NCBI GenBank assembly: GCA_945883335.1 | Contig: CAMCXI010000003.1 | Coordinates: 62,001 to 126,000, forward strand | Source: Candidatus Methylopumilus universalis | GTDB lineage: Bacteria; Pseudomonadota; Gammaproteobacteria; Burkholderiales; Methylophilaceae | Direction: 5' to 3' | Length of the DNA: 64,000 nucleotides | Shown: positions 31,286-39,256 of the stretch, piece after piece | How the letters are laid out: each line of letters begins with the position of its first letter | Numbering within the stretch: position 1 is the first letter of the stretch | Position numbers and translations under genes: made by a program | The notes under the pieces: generated by a model | Databases searched by the model: none | The model's input: only the letters and a program-made list of their open reading frames with translations | What the model was told of the DNA's origin: nothing

Positions 31286-31987
31286 TTGAATGACAAATGG
31301 TTAAAATTTAAGCATCTGTTAAAATCTAGCTTTTTTCCGCAAACCTGCTTACTCTGCTCAGCCAGCAAGGGTGAGGGTTTTGGTATTTGCAAAAACTGCC
31401 TTGATGATTTGCCACATCACACTTCATGCTGCCCGAAATGCGGATTATTGAGCTTTGAGGGTCAACTTTGCGGCGCATGCATCGCATCACCCCCTGATTT
31501 CGACGCAACCAAAGCGGCTTTTACTTACGAATACCCCATCAGCCAAGTATTGCAACAATACAAATACAACCAGCAGCTGTTCTTAGCAGAGACCTTTGCC
31601 GAGTTGATGCTGCAAAAAATTCAGGCGTAAAATATTGATCTCATCATTCCCATGCCATTACACCCAAACAGACTGCAAGAACGCGGATTTAATCAATCTT
31701 TAGAAGTCTCACGCATTATCGGCAAACATTTGAATATCAGGGTAAACGGCCAAGCCGTTTTGCGAATTAAACTATCACCACCGCAAGCCAGCCTTCCACT
31801 TAAAGAACATGTACGCAATATGAAAGGCGCTTTTATCTGCAATGAGGACTTGAGTGGCATGCGTATCGCACTGATTGATGACGTCATGACTACAGGGGCC
31901 AGTCTCAATGCCCTTGCAAAAGCAGTGAAGGCGAAGGGCGCGGCTCATGTAGAATGCTGGCTTATCGCACGAACACTCGCAAATTAA
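31286..31987 (+). pseudogene. comF: ComF-family phosphoribosyltransferase-like protein, broken by an in-frame stop
   Basis: ComF-family proteins carry a zinc-ribbon and a phosphoribosyltransferase domain and are needed for DNA uptake in naturally competent bacteria. Here residues 1-114 encode the zinc-binding part (CLLC, CKNC, CPKC and CGAC pairs) and the start of the transferase domain. A TAA at 31628-31630 follows. Reading on in the same frame gives NIDLIIPMPLHPNRLQERGF directly, then the PRPP loop IALIDDVMTTGASLNALAKA, to a normal end at 31987. No frameshift occurs. The start is a TTG, since the nearby ATG is out of frame. Downstream of the stop an ATG at 31652 has no clear ribosome site. 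It may be a recent nonsense mutation, a sequencing error or a suppressed stop. Confidence 0.85.
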
Positions 31988-32452
31988 ATGTTTAATATCG
32001 TCTTATTTGAACCAGAAATTCCGCCAAACACTGGCAATATCATTCGCCTGTGTGCCAATACTGGCGCGCAGTTGCACTTGGTGAAACCGCTCGGATTTTC
32101 ACTAGAGGATAAACAACTCAAACGCGCTGGCTTGGATTATCACGAATACGCTAACTTACAAATCCACGAAAATTGGGAAGCTTGCAAAACAGCTTTAATT
32201 GGCAAGCGGATGTTCGCCATCACCACTAAAGGCAGCACCTCGCACGGCAATATCAAATTTATGAAAGATGATGTGTTTGTGTTTGGCCCTGAAACACGGG
32301 GCCTACCAGAGGAAATACGCCATGAATTTAACCCGGAACATCGTGTTAGATTACCGATGCTGCCAGAGAGCAGAAGCTTGAATTTATCAAACTCAGCGGC
32401 AGTGTTGCTCTATGAAGCTTGGAGACAAATTGATTTTGAGGGCGGCGTTTAA
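31988..32452 (+). CDS. trmL: tRNA (cytidine(34)-2'-O)-methyltransferase
   Basis: SPOUT-fold RNA methyltransferase, 154 residues, modifying the wobble base of tRNA-Leu isoacceptors. The opening FNIVLFEPEIPPNTGNIIRL and the knot region FGPETRGLPEEIR, then LPMLPESRSLNLSNSAAV, are the family signatures. It begins directly after the comF stop. Convergent with gpsA, 18 bases away. Confidence 0.95.
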   Translation: MFNIVLFEPEIPPNTGNIIRLCANTGAQLHLVKPLGFSLEDKQLKRAGLDYHEYANLQIHENWEACKTALIGKRMFAITTKGSTSHGNIKFMKDDVFVFGPETRGLPEEIRHEFNPEHRVRLPMLPESRSLNLSNSAAVLLYEAWRQIDFEGGV

Positions 32453-32470
32453 AGCAAGTGCTGAAAAGAG

Positions 32471-33463
32471 TTAGCTAAAAGCCTCTTCTTTTTGCTCGCG
32501 ACTGAGCAAGTCCATCACCGCATCACGTGGTGACTTTCCATGAGAAAGCACTTTGTCTACTTCATGGGTAATCGGCATATCAACACCCAAGTCTTGCGCA
32601 CGTTTGACCACTTCTCGTGCGGTATAAACGCCCTCAGCCACATGGCCCAAAGTCGCTAGAATTTCAGCCAAAGGTTTGCCACTTGCTAATTGCAGGCCAA
32701 CTTCACGGTTACGTGAGTATTGTCCAGTACAGGTCAGAATTAAATCCCCTGCACCAGCCAAGCCCATAAAGGTGTCTTTTTGCGCACCCATCGCCATGCC
32801 AAATCGCGTCATTTCAGCTAGCCCACGCGTAATCATCGCGGCACGTGCATTATTACCAAACTGCATGCCATCAGATATGCCAGCGGCAATCGCCATGACG
32901 TTTTTAAGCGCACCACCAACAGCAACGCCAGCAACATCGGTGCTGGTATAAACACGTAGCGAACCACCATGAAGGGCTGCGCCTGCTTTTTTTGCAAAGT
33001 CAGCATCATTCACAGCCAAAGAAACAGCCGTTGGTAAACCGCGTACTAATTCGGCCGCGAAACTAGGTCCAGAAAGTGCACCCCACGCTTGATTGGGGCC
33101 AAGCTCTTCAAGCGCGACTTCGTGGGGTAGTTTTGCGGTGACAGGCTCTAAACCTTTATTCGCCCAAATGACTGGCACCTTAACGCCAAGTGCTTTGATA
33201 GATTGCAACATGTCGCGGAAACCGCAAGTAGGGACAACAGAAACAATGAAATCGACACCATCTAATGCCAAGCCCAAATCAGAATCTACTCTGAGATGAT
33301 CGTTAAATTTGAAATCACCAAGATACATAGGATTGGCACGTACTTTACGCATACCATCAACATGAGCAGCTTTACGCGCCCACAAGCAAACTTGATGCTG
33401 CTGACTGATGTGCATCGCCAACGCTGTTCCCCATGCACCTGCTCCCAATACGGCTATTTTCAT
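32471..33463 (-). CDS. gpsA: Glycerol-3-phosphate dehydrogenase (NAD(P)+)
   Basis: Makes sn-glycerol 3-phosphate from dihydroxyacetone phosphate for phospholipid synthesis. It has 330 residues from the ATG at 33463, which has AGGGG about five bases upstream; the GTG two codons earlier would place that site inside the gene. NAD-binding MKIAVLGAGAWGTALA is at the start, and LAGAGDLILTCTGQYSRNRE is the C-terminal substrate-binding block. It follows the SH3 gene by nine bases and is part of the grxC-secB-SH3-gpsA group. Confidence 0.95.
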   Translation of the reverse strand: MKIAVLGAGAWGTALAMHISQQHQVCLWARKAAHVDGMRKVRANPMYLGDFKFNDHLRVDSDLGLALDGVDFIVSVVPTCGFRDMLQSIKALGVKVPVIWANKGLEPVTAKLPHEVALEELGPNQAWGALSGPSFAAELVRGLPTAVSLAVNDADFAKKAGAALHGGSLRVYTSTDVAGVAVGGALKNVMAIAAGISDGMQFGNNARAAMITRGLAEMTRFGMAMGAQKDTFMGLAGAGDLILTCTGQYSRNREVGLQLASGKPLAEILATLGHVAEGVYTAREVVKRAQDLGVDMPITHEVDKVLSHGKSPRDAVMDLLSREQKEEAFS

Positions 33464-33472
33464 TGCCACCCC

Positions 33473-33925
33473 TTACAAGCCCCAAACCGCTGAGGTTTGA
33501 ATAAACCCAGTCAATCCGTCTCTGTGCTTCACTTTTACCCAACCGTTCTTGGCAGGCTCAAGCAAATCAATCACCACATCTTTTTCCAGACGACCAATCG
33601 AAGCAACGCCCATATCCGGCGACGGCTTAATATCGGCGAGCACAACGACCAATAAAGTGCGATTAGGACTGAGTTGTTTGACGTCAATCCAGCTCAAACC
33701 GCCTTTCTGATCACGGACTTTTACCCACTCAGCCAGATTGACAATCACTTCAACAGGATAGCCTTGGCCAAGCAGGTAAACTTTCTTGCCTTGCGCAGAC
33801 GGCGTGTCGTAAACGACCGCCTTGGGAACAATCACTGAACGAAATTCAGCCGCTGCCATGCTTGGCAAGAGCATGAATAAAACGAATGCTATTAAAAGCT
33901 TAATGTGTAGTTTTTGCAGCTTCAT
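33473..33925 (-). CDS. Exported SH3-domain protein
   Basis: A 150-residue protein with a signal peptide (core LLIAFVLFMLLPSMAAA) and two bacterial SH3-like repeats: YDTPSAQGKKVYLLGQGYPVEV with WVKVRDQKGGLSWID, and ADIKPSPDMGVASIGRLEKD with GWVKVKHRDGLTGFI. Such domains often bind peptidoglycan in the periplasm. The ATG at 33925 lies inside the last codons of secB (26 bases overlap). Earlier in-frame starts would place basic residues before the signal peptide and overlap secB further. Role unknown, perhaps cell-wall related. Confidence 0.75.
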   Translation of the reverse strand: MKLQKLHIKLLIAFVLFMLLPSMAAAEFRSVIVPKAVVYDTPSAQGKKVYLLGQGYPVEVIVNLAEWVKVRDQKGGLSWIDVKQLSPNRTLLVVVLADIKPSPDMGVASIGRLEKDVVIDLLEPAKNGWVKVKHRDGLTGFIQTSAVWGL

Positions 33926-34406
33926 CTTGTGCTTGTTGTTGCTTTTGTTGCGCATACAAGGCTTCAAAATTAATCGGGCTAAGCACAACAGGCGGGAAGC
34001 CAGCACGAACTGAAGCGTCTGAAACCACTTCACGCGCGTATGGGAACAAGATGTTTGGACATGTGATGCTGAAAATTATTTCTAGATTTTCTTCAGGCAC
34101 ATTGCGCACTTGGAAAATGCCCGCTTGAGAAACTTCGATGAGGAATGCAGTTTTGTCGCCAATTTTTGATGTCACAGTGATAGTCAATACCACTTCATAA
34201 ATGCCATCTTCAAGCATACTTGCTGCATTGCTAATTTCGATGCCGATTTGCGGCGCATCACGTTCTGTAAAAATTTGAGGCGCATTAGGCAATTCTAATG
34301 ACAAATCTTTTACGTACAATTTTTCAATACCAAAACCTGGCGCTTGATTTTGCTCTAGCGCTTGGTTCTCTGTTGTTTGCTTTGCAGCTGTGTCTTTAGT
34401 TGCCAT
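33900..34406 (-). CDS. secB: Protein-export chaperone SecB
   Basis: Cytosolic tetrameric chaperone that delivers unfolded preproteins to SecA. It has 168 residues. Typical parts are KLYVKDLSLELPNAPQIF, VTITVTSKIGDKTAFLIEVSQ and the ITCPNILFPYAREVVSDASV block, with a Gln-rich C-terminal tail. It lies downstream of grxC with about 110 bases between them. The order grxC-secB-gpsA is common in proteobacteria. Confidence 0.96.
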   Translation of the reverse strand: MATKDTAAKQTTENQALEQNQAPGFGIEKLYVKDLSLELPNAPQIFTERDAPQIGIEISNAASMLEDGIYEVVLTITVTSKIGDKTAFLIEVSQAGIFQVRNVPEENLEIIFSITCPNILFPYAREVVSDASVRAGFPPVVLSPINFEALYAQQKQQQAQDEAAKTTH

Positions 34407-34516
34407 GATATTCCCTAAAAATTTTTAAAAAATTACATCAATTAATGCTAAACGATAACGAACAAAGGCGATATTTTAACTGATGCGCATACTAATTGCT
34501 TGTGTTGCTTGATTAT

Positions 34517-34774
34517 TTACGCTGTTAATAGCGGATCAAGCTCACCAGCCAAATCCAGCGCACGTAGATCATCAAAACCGCCAACGTGACGCTCACCGAT
34601 ATAAATCTGCGGCACCGTGCGGCGCCCCGTTTTTTCCATCATGGCGATTTTTAATTCAGGGGCGGTATCAATTTGGACTTTTTCAATCTCCGTCACGCCT
34701 TTGCTATGCAGCAAGCGTTCTGCGTTTGTGCAATAAGGACAATACGCACTGGTGTACATCAAAACTTTAGCCAT
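34517..34774 (-). CDS. grxC: Glutaredoxin 3
   Basis: An 85-residue thiol-disulfide oxidoreductase with the dithiol active site CPYC at residues 12-15, the TVPQIYIG cis-proline region and the GGFDDLRALD glutathione-binding end. It reduces disulfides and mixed glutathione disulfides in the cytosol. It precedes secB on the same strand. Confidence 0.95.
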   Translation of the reverse strand: MAKVLMYTSAYCPYCTNAERLLHSKGVTEIEKVQIDTAPELKIAMMEKTGRRTVPQIYIGERHVGGFDDLRALDLAGELDPLLTA

Positions 34775-34954
34775 AAATGCCTTTTAAAAGATTAAGCGCA
34801 TCGCGCAATGATTTACTAACAACCTAAATTGTACCTAAAGACAGCCTAGAAAAAGAAACCCACCTAGAGGATTTCGGCAAATAATGCAGATTTATTAAGC
34901 AAAAATCACTAAAATAGAGGGCATTACTTGAATACTCGTTGAGAAATCACCCGC

Positions 34955-36496
34955 ATGAAAATTACGCCCGTCGTATTGTTGATTTTAGATGGCTTTGGAT
35001 ATCGCGAAGACATCGCAGATAACGCCATTGCCCAAGCAAAGAAACCTCACTGGGACAAACTCTGGCAACACTATCCGCACACACTGATTAACGCATCAGA
35101 AAGCTTTGTGGGCTTGCCTGCTGGTCAAATGGGCAATTCAGAAGTTGGCCATTTGAATATCGGTGCTGGGCGTATTGTTTTTCAAGAATTTGAACGCATC
35201 AACATCTCAATCGAAACTGGCGAGTTCAACCAAAACTCAGTGCTTTTAGAAGCCGTCAATAAAGCTAAAAACGCGGATAAAGCGTTGCATATTTTTGGCT
35301 TAATTTCTGACGGCGGCGTGCACAGCCATCAAGACCATATTTACGCCATGATCAATTTGGCTGCGAAACAAGGCTTAAGCAAAATCTACGTCCATGCGTT
35401 TTTAGATGGTCGTGATACACCGCCCGTTAGCGCAAAGCATTACTTGCAAGCATTGGAGGCTCAAATCCAAAAAATAGGCGCAGGCAAGATCGCCTCTATT
35501 TGTGGTCGCTACTATGCGATGGATAGAGATAAACGTTGGGAGCGTGTAGCGCCTGCTTACACCTTGCTCACCTATGGCAAAGGAGAGTTCACGGCAAGTA
35601 GCGCACTAGAAGGTTTAGAAGCGGCTTATGCCCGCGGCGAAAATGATGAGTTTGTAAAAGCCACAGCGATTAGCAAGCCAGGTGAAACGCCTATATTTGT
35701 TGATGACGGCGATGTAATTGTGTTTATGAATTTCCGATCAGACCGAGCACGCCAAATGACGACATGCTTTTTGGACGCTGGATTTGAAGGCTTTAAACGC
35801 AACAAATTGCCTAATCTAGGCGGCTATTACACAATGACGATGTACGACAAAAATGAAGTGAATGCGAAAGCCGCGTTCCCGCCTAATGACATTCACAACA
35901 CGTTTGGCGAGTACATTGCCAAACAAGGTCTCAAACAACTGCGGATCGCGGAGACTGAAAAATATCCGCATGTGACCTTCTTCTTTAACGGTGGCGAAGA
36001 AAAAGTTTTCGAAGGCGAAAGTCGCATTCTTGTTCCTTCACCGAAAGTCGCAACCTATGATTTACAGCCTGAAATGAGCGCTTTTGAGCTGACAGATAAA
36101 TTAGAAGCCGCCATTTTGAGCCAAGAATATGCCGCCATCATTTGCAATTACGCAAACTGCGACATGGTCGGTCACACAGGTATTCTGTCAGCCGCGATTA
36201 AAGCCGTTGAAACACTAGACACTTGCATTGGTCGCTTAGTTAAAGCCGCACAAAGTGTAGGCGCAGAAATCATCATTACAGCAGACCACGGCAACGTTGA
36301 AATGATGCAAGACTTAGAGAACAACCAACCTCACACACAACATACGACCAACCTTGTACCATTGCTTTACATCGGCCGTGATGCTGACATGGCAAAAACC
36401 GGGGCGCTTTCAGACATCGCACCTAGCTTGCTTCAAATGATGGGCTTACCTCAACCGGCTGAAATGACTGGTCATTCATTAGTGAGTATCAAGTAA
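34955..36496 (+). CDS. gpmI: Phosphoglycerate mutase, 2,3-bisphosphoglycerate-independent
   Basis: Mn-dependent glycolytic and gluconeogenic enzyme interconverting 3- and 2-phosphoglycerate, 513 residues. The metal site begins with VVLLILDGFGYRED, the phosphoserine lies in GNSEVGHLNIGAGR, and the second metal cluster lies in IITADHGNVEMM and TQHTTNLVPLLYI. Belongs to the alkaline phosphatase superfamily. envC starts three bases after the stop, so the two are one transcript. Confidence 0.96.
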   Translation: MKITPVVLLILDGFGYREDIADNAIAQAKKPHWDKLWQHYPHTLINASESFVGLPAGQMGNSEVGHLNIGAGRIVFQEFERINISIETGEFNQNSVLLEAVNKAKNADKALHIFGLISDGGVHSHQDHIYAMINLAAKQGLSKIYVHAFLDGRDTPPVSAKHYLQALEAQIQKIGAGKIASICGRYYAMDRDKRWERVAPAYTLLTYGKGEFTASSALEGLEAAYARGENDEFVKATAISKPGETPIFVDDGDVIVFMNFRSDRARQMTTCFLDAGFEGFKRNKLPNLGGYYTMTMYDKNEVNAKAAFPPNDIHNTFGEYIAKQGLKQLRIAETEKYPHVTFFFNGGEEKVFEGESRILVPSPKVATYDLQPEMSAFELTDKLEAAILSQEYAAIICNYANCDMVGHTGILSAAIKAVETLDTCIGRLVKAAQSVGAEIIITADHGNVEMMQDLENNQPHTQHTTNLVPLLYIGRDADMAKTGALSDIAPSLLQMMGLPQPAEMTGHSLVSIK

Positions 36497-36498
36497 AT

Positions 36499-37776
36499 AT
36501 GTTGAAACTTGCTGGCCGTTTAACGCTTACTGCTTTTTTGTTTGGCCTTACCCTCAATTCGTCTATTGCTTTAGCTGCCAACAAAAGCGAAAAGCCGAAA
36601 GAAAAACTCAACAACATTCACCAGCGCATTGAATCACTCACCAAAGAGTTAGGCAAAACCAAAGAGGCGCATGCGGATGCTGCGGATGCTCTAAAGGACA
36701 GTGAAAAAGCGATCAGCGAAACCAATCGAAAACTTTTCGAGCTCCAACAAGCACAAAAAAAACATAGCGAAACACTCCAAGCCTTACAAGTCCAAAAATC
36801 AGGTCTAGAGAATACGATCGAAGGCCAAAAGAATCAGCTCAGCAAACAGATGTATCAGCAATATCTGCATGGTCAGCAAAATTACTTACAAGTGATATTG
36901 GAAGAACAAGACCCAAGCGCTGCATCCCGCCAACTACAATACTTTTCGTACATTACTAAAGCCCGTGAAAATCTCATTAATGGCATGCAATCTAACTTAA
37001 GCAAAGTCACCAAACTAAACGAGCAAACAGTAGATGCGCTTCAAGAAGTTGTTACCCTCAAAAACAAACAACAGTCGGAGCGGAAAACGCTTGAGTCGCA
37101 AAAGCAATCTCATCGACAAGTTGTTGAAAAACTCTCATCACAGATTAGTGCGCAACGTAATGAAATTGAAAAACTAAAACGTGACGAAAAAAATCTATCT
37201 CAATTAGTTGAGCGACTAGCAAGAGCGCCACAATCAAAACCACAAAAGCCCACAGAAGAAAACAAACCAAAAAACATATCGCGTGAAACAACTGCTCATA
37301 AACCTGAAATTGAAAATCGACCACAACAAGCTTTAGCCAGCAATGAGTCACTTCCTAGCAATGCCTTTGACGGTGGAAGCTTTGAGTCATTGAGAGGAAA
37401 GCTGAATTTGCCTGTACGCGGTGAAGTCACCAATAAATTCGGCAACAGCCGCCAAGACACAGGGTTGACTTGGAAAGGCTTGTTTATCAAATCAAATGAA
37501 GGCAACGACGTCAAATCTGTTGCAAGTGGTCGGATCGTTTTCGCAGACTGGATGCGCGGATTTGGCAATCTAATTATCGTTGACCATGGCGGCGGCTATA
37601 TGAGCTTATACGGCAATAACCAAGCGCTTTTGCGCAAGATGGGTGAGACGGTAAAAGGTGGAGATACGATTGCCAGCGTTGGCAACAGCGGGGGCAATGA
37701 CACTTCAGGGTTATATTACGAACTACGAAGCCGAAGCAAACCATTTGACCCGATGAGCTGGAGCGTATTGCGTTAG
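36499..37776 (+). CDS. envC: Murein hydrolase activator EnvC
   Basis: A 425-residue periplasmic protein with a signal peptide (residues about 1-27), a long coiled-coil (about 30-235) rich in Lys, Glu and Gln, a low-complexity linker and a C-terminal LytM/M23 domain (about 300-425). The domain lacks the catalytic histidines: the usual YGHL turn reads MSLYGNNQ. That matches EnvC, which does not cut peptidoglycan itself but activates amidases AmiA and AmiB at the septum. The order gpmI-envC is widely conserved. A C-terminal processing protease of the same group is not encoded downstream; pyrD lies convergent. Confidence 0.92.
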   Translation: MLKLAGRLTLTAFLFGLTLNSSIALAANKSEKPKEKLNNIHQRIESLTKELGKTKEAHADAADALKDSEKAISETNRKLFELQQAQKKHSETLQALQVQKSGLENTIEGQKNQLSKQMYQQYLHGQQNYLQVILEEQDPSAASRQLQYFSYITKARENLINGMQSNLSKVTKLNEQTVDALQEVVTLKNKQQSERKTLESQKQSHRQVVEKLSSQISAQRNEIEKLKRDEKNLSQLVERLARAPQSKPQKPTEENKPKNISRETTAHKPEIENRPQQALASNESLPSNAFDGGSFESLRGKLNLPVRGEVTNKFGNSRQDTGLTWKGLFIKSNEGNDVKSVASGRIVFADWMRGFGNLIIVDHGGGYMSLYGNNQALLRKMGETVKGGDTIASVGNSGGNDTSGLYYELRSRSKPFDPMSWSVLR

Positions 37777-37810
37777 GATTTGCTCCGCCCCATTAAATAG
37801 GCTTCAATGC

Positions 37811-38827
37811 CTAAGCTAAGGTTTTACAAATATCGCGCACCAAACTTGGACCTCGATAAATAAGGCCACTGTAAATCTGTACTAAACTTGCACCCGCAGA
37901 GATTTTCTCTGCGGCATCAGCGCCACTCAAAATACCACCAACTCCAATGATCGGCAATTCCCCAGCAAGCTGTTTTGAAAGCTGTGAAATGACCAGTGTC
38001 GATTTTTCTCGCACCGGCGCACCAGACAAACCCCCTGTTTCAGATGCGTTGGGTAAACCAAGCACCATGTCTCTCGCCAAAGTGGTATTAGTCGCAATGA
38101 CCCCATCAAACTTATGAACTTTGAGTAAATCTGCAATTTCTATGATTTGTGTTTCATCCAAATCGGGGGCGATTTTTAAAGCAATTGGCACATATTTTCC
38201 ATGCTTATCTGCCAATACTTTTTGCTCGGCTTTCAAAATTGCTAGCAATGCATCCAAAGCATCTTTTTCCTGCAATTGACGTAAGTTCTTAGTATTCGGT
38301 GATGAAATATTCACCGTGATATAGCTGGCATGCGTATAAACTTTACGCATGCATATGAGGTAATCTTCCACGGCACGTTCATTTGGCGTATCAAAGTTTT
38401 TACCAATATTGATGCCTAAAATGCCGTGATATTTCGCTGCTTGAACATTTTGAATTAAATTATCGACGCCCAAGTTATTAAAGCCAAAGCGGTTAACAAT
38501 GCCTTCCGCTTCGTTGACTCTAAACATTCTTGGCTTAGGGTTGCCGGGCTGAGCGCGCGGGGTAATCGTACCTACCTCAATAAAGCCAAAACCTAATGCC
38601 GCCATACCATCAATCACAGCGCCATTTTTATCTAGGCCTGCGGCTAGGCCTACAGGGTTAGGAAAGCTCAACCCCATCACCTGCTCAGACTGACATTGAA
38701 CTGGCTTAGGTAGCAATCCTAGCAAACCAGATTTTTCAGCAAGCTTAAGGCTTTTTAACGTGAGGTCATGTGCGTTTTCAGCGTCAAACTGAAATAAAAA
38801 CGGCTTTGCGAGTGCGTATAGGTTCAT
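37811..38827 (-). CDS. pyrD: Dihydroorotate dehydrogenase (quinone)
   Basis: Class 2, membrane-associated flavoenzyme of pyrimidine synthesis that passes electrons to ubiquinone. It has 338 residues. The N-terminal helical part [20 protein letters not shown] forms the quinone entry. FMN-binding [15 protein letters not shown] and catalytic [15 protein letters not shown] are present, with [20 protein letters not shown] near the end. It is monocistronic. Confidence 0.96.
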   Translation of the reverse strand: MNLYALAKPFLFQFDAENAHDLTLKSLKLAEKSGLLGLLPKPVQCQSEQVMGLSFPNPVGLAAGLDKNGAVIDGMAALGFGFIEVGTITPRAQPGNPKPRMFRVNEAEGIVNRFGFNNLGVDNLIQNVQAAKYHGILGINIGKNFDTPNERAVEDYLICMRKVYTHASYITVNISSPNTKNLRQLQEKDALDALLAILKAEQKVLADKHGKYVPIALKIAPDLDETQIIEIADLLKVHKFDGVIATNTTLARDMVLGLPNASETGGLSGAPVREKSTLVISQLSKQLAGELPIIGVGGILSGADAAEKISAGASLVQIYSGLIYRGPSLVRDICKTLA

Positions 38828-38880
38828 ACTTTTATTTTACTCGAAAAGCCGTAGTTTTCTAAAAATCTGAAAAAGAGTCA

Positions 38881-39219
38881 CTAGCAATCAAACACAATAA
38901 TCTGCTCTGAAAGCCTGATCATCCTTTCAACTGGAGTTACCCAGACAATGCCGTCGCCAACCTGACCCATTTGACCGACCTCCACCAAAATCTGCAAAAT
39001 CCCCTCCACTAATTCGTCTGGGGCCACAATATCGATTCTGACTTTAGGCGTATATTCATTTAAATCATCTTTAAGCCCCTTACCTGGCTTGGCTAAGAAG
39101 TGCCCACAACCCTCAACTTTGGTGATAGTCATTCCCGGAAATTCTTTAATATTCCGAAATGCCGATCGGATTTTGGCTAATCTTTGTGGCGGGATAATCG
39201 CCTTAATCTCTTTTTTCAT
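38881..39219 (-). CDS. PII-like signalling protein linked to the metal-efflux operon
   Basis: A 112-residue protein related to GlnB (MKKEIKAIIPPQRLAKIRSA; GMTITKVEGCGH; VGDGIVWVTPVERMIRL). The T-loop region (about residues 40-60) has no tyrosine at the position uridylylated in GlnB; it reads AKPGKGLKDDLNEY. Canonical nitrogen signalling through GlnD is therefore unlikely. Such genes beside Czc/Cus-type RND pumps form a separate PII group in the literature. The ATG at 39219 has GGAG five bases upstream, chosen over a start eight codons earlier. It lies 37 bases after the RND pump gene and is presumably co-transcribed. Metal or nucleotide binding is inferred, not seen. Confidence 0.85.
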   Translation of the reverse strand: MKKEIKAIIPPQRLAKIRSAFRNIKEFPGMTITKVEGCGHFLAKPGKGLKDDLNEYTPKVRIDIVAPDELVEGILQILVEVGQMGQVGDGIVWVTPVERMIRLSEQIIVFDC

Positions 39220-39256
39220 TCCAACTCCATCTATAAATATCAATGCTCAGCATGCT

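Noticed and set aside
31652-31987. Second part of comF as an independent gene
   Set aside because: It is in the same frame as the first part, has no ribosome site before its ATG and lacks the N-terminal half of the ComF transferase domain.
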